64,000 bases of DNA from JANYCO01 sp964437245 (GTDB lineage: Bacteria > Bacteroidota > Bacteroidia > Cytophagales > Cytophagaceae), in assembly GCA_964437245.1 (NCBI GenBank), contig CAYTGJ010000007.1, positions 1 to 64,000 on the forward strand, in the 5' to 3' direction. Shown piece after piece: positions 8,848 through 16,186 of this stretch. The position numbers and the translations under genes were made by a program. Within the stretch, counting starts at the first letter, position 1. Every line of letters starts with the position of its first letter. The notes below the pieces were generated by a model. The model was not told the DNA's origin. It searched no databases and saw nothing but the letters and a program-made list of their open reading frames with translations.

Positions 8848-9527
8848 TTATCCGAAACGTCCGGTGATATAATTTTGAGTCCGTTCTTTTTTCGGATTGG
8901 TGAACAAAGTACGGGTATCTTCGTATTCTACCAGATCTCCCATATAGAAGAAGGCTGTACGGTCGCTGGTACGGGTAGCCTGCTGCATGTTGTGGGTCAC
9001 CAGCAAAATAGTATACGATGATTTCAGATTATAAATCAGCTCTTCTATTTTGATGGTAGAAAGAGGGTCAAGGGCCGAAGCAGGTTCGTCCATAAGTAAC
9101 ACTGAAGGAGATACCGCCAGTGCTCTTGCGATGCACAAACGTTGCTGCTGTCCTCCGGAAAGAGCCAAGGCTGATTTTTTCAGTTTGTCTTTCACTTCAT
9201 CCCAAAGGGCTGCCTGTTTCAACGATTCTTCTACTTTTTGCTGTATCAGGAATTTATCGGAAATACCGTTCACTCTCATTCCGTACGCCACATTCTCAAA
9301 AATGCTTTTGGGAAAAGGGTTAGGCNNNNNNNNNNCCCTTCTATCCTGCAATTTTCGATCAGGTCATTCATCCGGTTGAACAACCGGAGGAAAGTGGATT
9401 TCCCACAACCTGAAGGACCGATCAGAGCGGTTACTGTATTTTTTTTAATGGTCATCGAAACGCCTTTCAATGTATGGTCCGGACCATAATACACATGCGC
9501 GTTGTTTACTTCAATTTTATTAGCCAT
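8848..9527 (-). CDS. pstB: Phosphate ABC transporter ATPase PstB (interrupted by an N gap)
   Basis: The ATP-binding subunit of the Pst phosphate importer. Walker A GPSGCGKST is at 37-45, the ABC signature LSGGQQQR follows later, then Walker B VLLMDEPASALDP and the switch VTHNMQQA. A 10-N gap (9326-9335) falls between CRIEG and PNPFPKS, removing the Q-loop region (normally about 28-29 residues ending VGMVFQK). The frame after the gap requires a missing length of 2 modulo 3; 86 nt fits the family. The gene is therefore expected to be intact. Its start is 3 bp after the pstA stop. Confidence 0.9.
9326..9335. other. Scaffold gap (10 N) inside pstB
   Basis: The placeholder splits pstB between IEG and PNPFP and breaks the frame. 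Comparison with the known PstB family indicates that roughly 86 nt covering the Q-loop is absent from the assembly. Confidence 0.85.
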
Positions 9528-9530
9528 TTT

Positions 9531-10496
9531 CTACCATTTAATTTTTTTCTGCCAACGGTGTCTCAAATATACTGCTATTCCGTTCATTACGAAAGTAATG
9601 GAAAGCAGGACGATGATGGCCGCCGCCGAATTTACTACTTTAAAAGCTTCCTGAGGTCTGCTGGACCAGTTATAGATCTGCGTAGGCAAGACGGTAAACT
9701 TATCGAACAACCCATCCCATAATTGGTTGGGAGTTCCCAGCAGCGACAGATAATCATATGGACCTCCCGGTACATTGGTTACGAAAGTAACTGCCCCGAT
9801 CACAATGAGAGGAGCCGTTTCCCCGATCGCTCTGGAAAGCGAGAGGATCACTCCTGTAAAGATTCCTGAAATAGAAGCCGGAAGTACCTGGCTCCAGATC
9901 GTCTGCCACTTGGAGGCTCCCAACGCATAAGAAGCTTCACGGATCGTATAAGGTACGGTTTTCAAGGCCTCACGGGTAGAGACAATGATCACCGGCAATA
10001 TCAGCAATGCCAGGGTAAGTCCTCCTGTCAGTACACTGCCTCCGAAACCAAAGGCACGTGAGAATAACTGAAGTCCGAGAAGGCCATAGATAATGGAAGG
10101 AACTCCAGCCAGATTAGCGATGTTGATCTCCAGAATATTGGACAACCGTCCTTTCTTAGCATATTCTTCCAGATAGATCGCTGCTGCGATCCCGATCGGG
10201 AAAGCGATCAGAGCCGTAATCACCATGATCCAGAGTGTCCCGATAAGTGCCGTATAAATCCCCGCCTTGGCAGCACGCCGCGACGGACCGCTGGTGATGA
10301 AATCCCAGTCGATACGGCCAAGGCCTGAGCTCAACGTACTGTATAACAAATATGCCAGTACAAAGACCCCGATCAACGTACAGCCAAATGCTACATATTT
10401 AAAGGTCTTGTCCTGATAATCGTAAAATTTGCTTCTCGGGATATTCCCGATATTCAAACGGTTTTTAAATTTTTTCTTTTCCTTCGTTTTTGCCAT
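9531..10496 (-). CDS. pstA: Phosphate ABC transporter permease PstA
   Basis: A 321-residue inner-membrane permease with six predicted helices after a basic cytosolic N-terminus of about 30 residues. The EAA-type coupling loop reads SYALGASKWQTIWSQVLPAS at about 216-235. FPIGIAAAIYLEEYA and LSRAIGETAPLIVIGA are typical of PstA. It pairs with PstC to form the channel. It lies 15 bp after pstC and 3 bp before pstB, so it is in the same operon. Confidence 0.94.
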   Translation of the reverse strand: MAKTKEKKKFKNRLNIGNIPRSKFYDYQDKTFKYVAFGCTLIGVFVLAYLLYSTLSSGLGRIDWDFITSGPSRRAAKAGIYTALIGTLWIMVITALIAFPIGIAAAIYLEEYAKKGRLSNILEINIANLAGVPSIIYGLLGLQLFSRAFGFGGSVLTGGLTLALLILPVIIVSTREALKTVPYTIREASYALGASKWQTIWSQVLPASISGIFTGVILSLSRAIGETAPLIVIGAVTFVTNVPGGPYDYLSLLGTPNQLWDGLFDKFTVLPTQIYNWSSRPQEAFKVVNSAAAIIVLLSITFVMNGIAVYLRHRWQKKIKW

Positions 10497-10511
10497 GGGA
10501 CAAACAGTATA

Positions 10512-11393
10512 TTACCGGTAGTTTTCCTGGTACTTTTTCTTAAGCCAGAAACTGATATTGTTAAGAATTAAGGTTAGTACAAAAAGCGTCATCCCCACTG
10601 CGAAGATCGTTTTGTACTCGATCGAATCCTGCGGTACATCTCCCGAGCTTACCTGAACAATGTACGTGGTAGCAGTCTGGATCGGGACCATCGGATTTAA
10701 GGTAAGTCTGGGTTGCGCTCCTGCTGCGATCGCCACGATCATCGTTTCACCAATGGCTCTTGAGATCGCCAGAATGATCGATACCGCAATTCCTGAAAGT
10801 GCGGCAGGAACAATTACTTTGAATGCCGTCTGAAACTTGGTTGCCCCCATTGCAAAAGAGCCTTCCCGCAGCGTTTTGGGAACTGCATACAACGCATCCT
10901 CACTGAGCGAAGATACCAGCGGAAGAATCATGATCCCCATTACAATACCTGGAGACAAGGCATTAAATCCTGACATTTCAGGGAAAAAGCCTTGCAATAA
11001 CGGCGTCACATATACCAGGGCAAAATAACCGTATACCACTGTAGGAATCGCCGCCAGCACTTCCAGTGCTGGTTTTACAATCTCCCTCAGTTTTTTAGGA
11101 GCATATTCGCTCAGGTATACTGCGATCGTAAGTCCCAGCGGAACAGCCACCAGCATGGCAATACCAGTAGTCAGGAGCGTACCGCTCAGCAACGCCATAA
11201 TTCCGAATTTTTTATTATCAAAGAGAGGGGTCCATTCTGTATCCGTAAAAAAATCTATGATGGAGACTTCGGTAAAAAAACTAATGGTCTGAAAGATCAA
11301 CACCGAAATAATCCCGACGGTGGTAAGAATAGTGATCAGGCTGCTTCCAAGCAGCAGCTTCTCGATTATCTTTTCCTTTATCCTAATACTCAT
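10512..11393 (-). CDS. pstC: Phosphate ABC transporter permease PstC
   Basis: A 293-residue inner-membrane permease. It has the PstC segment PLGLTIAVYLSEYAPKKLRE, the EAA-loop FAMGATKFQTAFKVIVPAAL, and AISRAIGETMIVAIAAG, with six hydrophobic segments. It is the first gene after pstS but is separated from it by about 180 bp containing a strong bidirectional terminator, so it is likely expressed below pstS by read-through or from its own promoter. Confidence 0.94.
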   Translation of the reverse strand: MSIRIKEKIIEKLLLGSSLITILTTVGIISVLIFQTISFFTEVSIIDFFTDTEWTPLFDNKKFGIMALLSGTLLTTGIAMLVAVPLGLTIAVYLSEYAPKKLREIVKPALEVLAAIPTVVYGYFALVYVTPLLQGFFPEMSGFNALSPGIVMGIMILPLVSSLSEDALYAVPKTLREGSFAMGATKFQTAFKVIVPAALSGIAVSIILAISRAIGETMIVAIAAGAQPRLTLNPMVPIQTATTYIVQVSSGDVPQDSIEYKTIFAVGMTLFVLTLILNNISFWLKKKYQENYR

Positions 11394-11477
11394 TCTGGTA
11401 AAATTATAAATTTCCTTTTAGGTATGCATGCTATGGCAACATAAAAGCTATCAACATACTATATTGTTTACGAACGC

Positions 11478-11506
11478 AAAAAATCTTCCGTACAAGAAGA
11501 TTTTTT
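11478..11506 (-). terminator. Terminator/attenuator between pstS and pstC
   Basis: A nearly perfect stem AAAAAATCTTC / GAAGATTTTTT with a short loop sits between pstS and pstC. It ends in a T-run on either strand. Reading from pstS, it would let most transcripts end after the binding protein, a common way to make more PstS than PstCAB. Confidence 0.7.
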
Positions 11507-11574
11507 CCTCTATCATCTGTTAACGAAACCATCACAATCCAATTCCTGTTATTCTGGTTTTGTTAAAAGTGGTT

Positions 11575-12576
11575 TTACTTATACAGTTCATTGAGTTTGA
11601 GGCCTACAGAACTTTCGACTGTAAGAAACAGCGAACCTGTTTTTTTATCTTCATACCGCTTTTTGATCAGCGCATAAAGCTCTTTATCCAACGTGATATA
11701 GCCTGTCTCCGGAACAATTTCTTCTGCATTGTCAAGGTAATATTTTACAAAATCATCCACTTCAGGTCTTTCGGTAGAAAGCTGGCTGACATAGATGAAC
11801 AAAGGTCTTGACAACGGCTGATAAGTTCCGTCTTTCACAGTGGCTTCCGAAGGGAGGATTGCTCCTTTGCCATTCTCGTCGTTTTCATCGTCAATGGCTA
11901 CTATTTTTAATTTATCCTTATTCTCCGCATAATAATGATAGCCGAAGAACCCAAGGGCCAGCTTATCAGAAGACACTCCCTGTACGAGCACATTGTCATC
12001 TTCACTTCCTGTATAATCTCCACGGCAGGATTTGGACTTCCCTACCACTGCTTCTGTAAAATAATCAAATGTTCCAGAAGCTGTTCCCGCCCCGTACAAA
12101 TGGATCTCTTCGTTTGGCCATTCATTTCTGACCTGGTTCCAGCGGGTGATCTTTCCCTGCGCTTCCGGCTCCCATATTTTTTTCAGTTCTTTTACAGTAA
12201 TGGAAGACAACCATGTATTCTGAGGATTTACCACGATCACTAATCCATCATAGGCAATCGGTAATTCGTAATACGCCACTCCGTTGGCAGTAGCCATACT
12301 GTCTTCATTAGATTTGATAGGCCTGGAAGCATCACAGATATCGATCTCTTTCCTGGCAAATTTTTTCATTCCTCCTCCTGTTCCGGACTCCCCGGCAGTC
12401 ACCTTCACCGCTTTACGCTCACTCTGAAATTCTTCTGCAATCGCTTCTGTGATCGGATACACCGTACTGGAACCGTCGATCTGCACTGTGCCTCCGGCAG
12501 AAGAACCTGTCTGTGAGTTGTTTCCTCCACAGGAAGCCATCATAGCCCCCATTATTACAAATATTATTTTTTTCAT
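11575..12576 (-). CDS. pstS: Phosphate ABC transporter substrate-binding lipoprotein PstS
   Basis: The start at 12576 was chosen because it opens a lipoprotein signal peptide (MKKIIFVIMGAMMASC, Cys 16); an upstream in-frame ATG at 12600 would add eight residues that spoil it. The mature protein has the PstS phosphate-binding loops: IDGSSTVYP near the start, TAGESGTGGGMKKFA, and YGAGTASGTFDYF. It captures phosphate in the periplasm for PstCAB. It is preceded by a TTAACA/TTAATA direct repeat and a TAnnTTTG element, consistent with PhoB control, and followed by a terminator. Confidence 0.93.
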   Translation of the reverse strand: MKKIIFVIMGAMMASCGGNNSQTGSSAGGTVQIDGSSTVYPITEAIAEEFQSERKAVKVTAGESGTGGGMKKFARKEIDICDASRPIKSNEDSMATANGVAYYELPIAYDGLVIVVNPQNTWLSSITVKELKKIWEPEAQGKITRWNQVRNEWPNEEIHLYGAGTASGTFDYFTEAVVGKSKSCRGDYTGSEDDNVLVQGVSSDKLALGFFGYHYYAENKDKLKIVAIDDENDENGKGAILPSEATVKDGTYQPLSRPLFIYVSQLSTERPEVDDFVKYYLDNAEEIVPETGYITLDKELYALIKKRYEDKKTGSLFLTVESSVGLKLNELYK

Positions 12577-12597
12577 ATTCAAGGATTCATTTGGGTA

Positions 12598-12632
12598 CAA
12601 AACTATGTATTTTAATATTAAGAAATTGTTAA
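12598..12632 (-). promoter_or_regulatory. Pho-box-like repeat and -7 element upstream of pstS
   Basis: On the minus strand TTAACA-ATTTC-TTAATA (12632-12616) is a direct repeat with an 11-bp period, the spacing of PhoB/PhoP half-sites. Ten bp downstream is TAGTTTTG (12605-12598), a perfect Bacteroidota -7 element (TAnnTTTG). The repeat takes the place of a -33 box, as in PhoB-activated promoters. It lies 40 bp before the pstS start. Confidence 0.55.
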
Positions 12633-12688
12633 GAAATCAATGGAATATCACTTTAATATTAGCCTTTTCAGGCAGGAAACAGGCTTTT

Positions 12689-13951
12689 TTAATAATTGAG
12701 CTGCACCTGTAGTCGTAAAAGATTACCATATTGATGGTTCACCGGAGATTTGGAATCTTCAAATACACGATCGGAGATCATATAAGCAACCGTTACTTCC
12801 ATGAAATTCATGGGCTGCCACTCACAACCAATCTCTGTTTCTCTCACCTGATGGTAGCGGGCATCGGCTTCCGTTTTTTTACCTCCTGTATAATACTGAT
12901 ACCGTACATAAGGCTGCAGTAACATTTTTTTAATAGTAAAAGCTCCGGACAACTGGGCATATCCTCCTTCCAGATGTCTTCTCCTGATACTATACACACC
13001 CGGAGCATCTATAGTAAAAGCAGGTCCTTCTCCCCAGTTATACTCTGCCTGAAACCCGATCGGTTTTGGGTAGATAATAAGGCTGGCGGCGACCCGCTGA
13101 TCCAGTACATTATTATCGGCTCTGGGGGTCGTCACACCGGGACTGACAATTTCATTTATCCCATAATAACCGGAATAAGCCTGTGCACTTACTTCCACGA
13201 TCTGGCTTTTTATAGCAAACGGATAGGTAGCACGAACCACCGAGTGCAGATCATCATTGGCAGACAGGCGGTTTGCCGTCTGTCCGTTGTATACCCCAAT
13301 CCCGAAAATACCATAGTCACCGGTTCCTTTAAACCGGGCATTCTGCAATTTTTTAAACCGTTCCTGGATCTTACGGGGAGTATAGTAAAGGAAGGCTCCC
13401 ATATCCCGTTCGTTGTATGCCGCACTATTGATAGGATCAGACCGGTCAAATGCCAAACGATTCTGGCTGGATTGTAATACATCAAAGCCAAAAGGCACTT
13501 TACTTAACCCGAGCCTGAGTTTAAATGTTTTAACGTTGTTTAGAAAAAGATCTCCGTAAAAATCCCTCAGTTGCAAATAATTCAACCCGGCACTGGTAGC
13601 ATTCGTCGCCGCATTGGTGGCCGCATCGGCTTGTATGTATATAAAAAAGCGGTCGTGTACATTTCCACTCAGCGTGAGACGTGCCCGTCTGAAAAAGATG
13701 CCTCCGTTATCTCCGATGGATTTATCACACTGATCACATTTAAGGTCTTTGTTCGTTTCCAGTAACCGGTTGTACCTTATCTGAGCATATCCTCTCAAAG
13801 AAAAGGTTTCATACCATTTTTTCTTGTTTTCCTGTTTGGGAACCGGCAGGGTCACTACCGTTGTATCCTGGCCGGAAGCATCTATTTGCGCAAACAGGGA
13901 ATAAGCCCCGGTACATAGGAACACAAATAATGCAGCAATAATCTTTTTCAT
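12689..13951 (-). CDS. OprP/OprO-like phosphate-selective porin
   Basis: A 420-residue outer-membrane protein with a signal peptide (MKKIIAALFVFLCTGAYSLFAQ) and the Porin_O_P pattern: GYAQIRYNRL, FFRRARLTLSGNVHDRFFIY near residues 85-104, then FGFDVLQSSQNR and ERDMGAF. It ends in an aromatic beta-strand (LLRLQVQLNY). The family forms anion or phosphate channels. The gene sits immediately upstream of pstS on the same strand with its own PhoB-like repeat, so it probably supplies phosphate to PstS. A CxxC (CDQC) in the N-terminal region is unusual for a porin. Confidence 0.85.
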   Translation of the reverse strand: MKKIIAALFVFLCTGAYSLFAQIDASGQDTTVVTLPVPKQENKKKWYETFSLRGYAQIRYNRLLETNKDLKCDQCDKSIGDNGGIFFRRARLTLSGNVHDRFFIYIQADAATNAATNATSAGLNYLQLRDFYGDLFLNNVKTFKLRLGLSKVPFGFDVLQSSQNRLAFDRSDPINSAAYNERDMGAFLYYTPRKIQERFKKLQNARFKGTGDYGIFGIGVYNGQTANRLSANDDLHSVVRATYPFAIKSQIVEVSAQAYSGYYGINEIVSPGVTTPRADNNVLDQRVAASLIIYPKPIGFQAEYNWGEGPAFTIDAPGVYSIRRRHLEGGYAQLSGAFTIKKMLLQPYVRYQYYTGGKKTEADARYHQVRETEIGCEWQPMNFMEVTVAYMISDRVFEDSKSPVNHQYGNLLRLQVQLNY

Positions 13952-14014
13952 GGGTGGCGTTTAAATTTTCGAATGCAAAGGAAGGTTCCTTTTGTTATCA
14001 AAAGATTATTTCAA

Positions 14015-14031
14015 TGTTATGCAAATGTTAA
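14015..14031 (-). promoter_or_regulatory. Pho-box-like direct repeat upstream of the porin
   Basis: On the minus strand TTAACA-TTTGC-ATAACA has the same 11-bp spacing as the repeat before pstS and lies 64 bp upstream of the porin start. Further TTAAC/TTAAT words extend upstream to about 14100. No perfect -7 element follows (TAATCTTTTG is the nearest), so this is a weaker call than at pstS. Confidence 0.4.
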
Positions 14032-14129
14032 ATCAGTTATTTAATTATTAATCTTATTAACTTTCAGCCTGTTAATTATTAAGCAAAAGTTAAAAATGTT
14101 AATAAAAAGTACTTATTTGAAAAATCAGG

Positions 14130-14215
14130 TACCGGATACAAGAGGCAGGATAAAATCATCCTTATCAATCTTTGAAAGGAATGTAAAATCAAGATACCGG
14201 AATGGGGCATCTTAT
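14130..14215. repeat. Dispersed intergenic repeat, copy 2
   Basis: ACCGGATACAAGAGG and, about 65 bp on, TCAAGATACCGGAATGGGG repeat the words found at 4564-4692 and 52192-52342. This copy lies between the porin and the coiled-coil protein gene. Confidence 0.5.
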
Positions 14216-14269
14216 AGTGCAGGCGACTTCCGGTGATTTTGAATTGGATTTGGTTTTCCTCCAAAACTA

Positions 14270-14295
14270 AAAGGGCTTCCGTATGGAAGCCCTTT
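14270..14295 (-). terminator. Intrinsic terminator of the coiled-coil membrane protein gene
   Basis: A perfect 11-bp stem AAAGGGCTTCC / GGAAGCCCTTT with loop GTAT is followed on the minus strand by TTAGTTTTGG. It begins 25 bp after the stop codon. Confidence 0.8.
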
Positions 14296-14320
14296 ATAAA
14301 AATGTCTACGGGAAACGAGG

Positions 14321-15232
14321 TTATTTAACGGTAAACTCAGTCTCTCCGATCTTTGTACCGTCTCCGTATATTTCTACCGTATAATTACCAGATCTGTACT
14401 CTGTTCCTTTCACATATACAAATCCAACTACTTGTTTGGTATTATCAAATTTGATAGACTTTTTATCTGTATAAGGAAGATCTTTCCCTTCCGCATTAAA
14501 AAATCCTCCTCCTGCTGCTGCATCGTACAATACAGAACCACTAGGCTCGATCAGACGGAAATGAATCTGCTTGTTATCTTTTCTCGCCACTTTGTTGTCG
14601 CCGATACTAAACATTACTTTCAATTTCACAATGTCTTTAGCCTTATACTCGTCTTTGGCTAGTTCTTTGTCTTTCTTATTAATAGCGGTCACACGGATAT
14701 TTTCTGCTTTCAGCACAGAAGCAATCGCAACCTGTTGCGCCAGCTCTGTTTTCACTGTGTTCAATGCCACGATGCTGTCGTTCATCTGCAGGTTTTTCTG
14801 ACTCAGATTTCCTACTTCAGAGGTTAGAGAGTCTGTTTTCGCTCTTAAGAAAACGATCTCCTGATCTTTGGTTTCAAGGATTTTTTTGTACTCAGCCAGT
14901 TTACTGCTAAGATTATTGATCTGCTTGGAATTTCCGGCTTTTACCTGCTTAATATATTCATTCAACTGATCCAATTGCTGATTCAAAGTATCATTGCTAT
15001 TTCCAAGTTCGTCCATTTCCATTTTGGCTCTGGTAAGCGCCAGGTTCAATTCTTCCAGCTCTTTTACTTTTGCATTGATCGTTGCACTGTCAGACTCAAT
15101 CTTTTCTCCCTGCTGGGCAATCGTATCCGATTTATTGCTGTTGGTATAAAGCAAATAGCCTATTACTCCTGCTAATACTACAATGATCGCTATTAAAATA
15201 GGTACCGTAGGACTTTTCTTTTGTTCAGTCAT
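14321..15232 (-). CDS. Membrane-anchored coiled-coil protein of unknown function
   Basis: A 303-residue protein with a short cytosolic N-terminus, one transmembrane helix (about 10-29, VPILIAIIVVLAGVIGYLLY), a periplasmic coiled coil over about 35-175 rich in Leu/Glu/Lys/Asn, and a C-terminal beta-rich domain of about 110 residues (IVKLKVMFSIGDNK to the end) resembling an Ig-like fold. Similar proteins occur across Bacteroidota without a known role. It is monocistronic with its own terminator. A structural or envelope-spanning role is inference only. Confidence 0.7.
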   Translation of the reverse strand: MTEQKKSPTVPILIAIIVVLAGVIGYLLYTNSNKSDTIAQQGEKIESDSATINAKVKELEELNLALTRAKMEMDELGNSNDTLNQQLDQLNEYIKQVKAGNSKQINNLSSKLAEYKKILETKDQEIVFLRAKTDSLTSEVGNLSQKNLQMNDSIVALNTVKTELAQQVAIASVLKAENIRVTAINKKDKELAKDEYKAKDIVKLKVMFSIGDNKVARKDNKQIHFRLIEPSGSVLYDAAAGGGFFNAEGKDLPYTDKKSIKFDNTKQVVGFVYVKGTEYRSGNYTVEIYGDGTKIGETEFTVK

Positions 15233-15505
15233 AATTCAAAATATTTAATTTGTTTTCGGTAAGTTTTTTAAAAATTTCTTAAGCTAAGATATATAATATA
15301 ATATGATTCTTTAACAATTTTCAGAAAAATAAAAGACCTGCTATTCCTGTTCAAAGGATTAGCGTTGCCTTAAAAATCCCGTCTTTGGGTTCTGCCGTTT
15401 TATCAGATTCGCAAAAGTTCAGAACCTGGAGATTTCTATCTCCTGATTATTATTCATTACAGATGCGGGCCGGCACCCGTCAGAAGCCAACCCGCCTGAA
15501 AGACC

Positions 15506-15940
15506 TTAACGTCTGTCCGCTCCCTGCCAGTACTTTTCTTTTAACAAATCATCGTAATCGTCTGCATATCCTCCCACTCTGTTGAACATGGCTGCGGCCT
15601 CTGCCTGATCAAGTCCATCCAGTTCACGAACGGTTTTAATATAGATCCAGTCTCCGTAAGCTGTCATTCCTACCCCGTATAATTTGTGATTGATATCCAG
15701 GATTTCACGAAAAAAGGTTTCGCGGTTGCTCACCGGGATTTCCACCACAGGAGCCATGATCTGAATGTATCCAAGAAAACTGTTGTCTCCTTCCGTTGCC
15801 CATACGTCGATCCACACACTGGCAGAACCTTTTTTCAGACTCCACTGACCGCTTTTCTCTTCCTTGCACATTGAAGGATCTACTCCCAAGTCACGGATCA
15901 CATTTTCGACCATAGTGTAATAATAATTGATGTCTTTCAT
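15506..15940 (-). CDS. YbjN/sensory-type small protein
   Basis: A 144-residue soluble protein with an alpha/beta pattern: an N-terminal helix MKDINYYYTMVENVIRDLG, a SVWIDVW strand, a YIQIMAPVVEIP strand, helix NRETFFREILDINHKL, and MTAYGDWIYIKTVRELDGL. This order matches the YbjN/type III chaperone-like fold (DUF1790-type). The family is linked to bacterial motility and stress without a defined activity. A hairpin-like inverted repeat downstream (about 15463-15495) lacks a T-run. Confidence 0.6.
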   Translation of the reverse strand: MKDINYYYTMVENVIRDLGVDPSMCKEEKSGQWSLKKGSASVWIDVWATEGDNSFLGYIQIMAPVVEIPVSNRETFFREILDINHKLYGVGMTAYGDWIYIKTVRELDGLDQAEAAAMFNRVGGYADDYDDLLKEKYWQGADRR

Positions 15941-16186
15941 AATAGTAACTATTTTTAGTTTATAAGTAACAGTAAATTAATGGTATATATCCAAATAACC
16001 AATATTTCACAGATTATTAAATCATAAAAATAATGAAGCAGGTCTCTGAACCTTATAGTTTTTCAAATTCCCCACAACAAACTGTTCTTTTTTTATGAAA
16101 AGCTCAAAGCAAAATGTAATTTTACGGGAATTTTGACAAAACCGGCGCATTTGATCCCGGCACTAAAAAATAAATTTAAGAATACC

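Larger units (their letters stand above)
13952..14320. other. Gene-free stretch upstream of the porin
   Basis: This 369-bp stretch holds, from left to right, the AT-rich porin promoter region with TTAAC-type words, one copy of the dispersed repeat, and the terminator of the coiled-coil protein gene. A 61-codon open frame here is not convincing. Confidence 0.6.

Noticed and set aside
12974..13477. A 167-codon open frame antisense to the porin
   Set aside because: No recognisable protein features. The porin on the other strand has a signal peptide and full family pattern.
14079..14264. A 61-codon open frame between the porin and the coiled-coil gene
   Set aside because: It is composed largely of the dispersed repeat and promoter region and resembles no protein.
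15463..15495. Terminator downstream of the YbjN-like gene
   Set aside because: A GC-rich inverted repeat is present, but with mismatches and no T-run on the minus strand.
15941..16186. A threonine/isoleucine leader peptide or attenuator before thrA
   Set aside because: No short ORF rich in Thr or Ile codons and no terminator-antiterminator pair was seen in the 246 bp before thrA.
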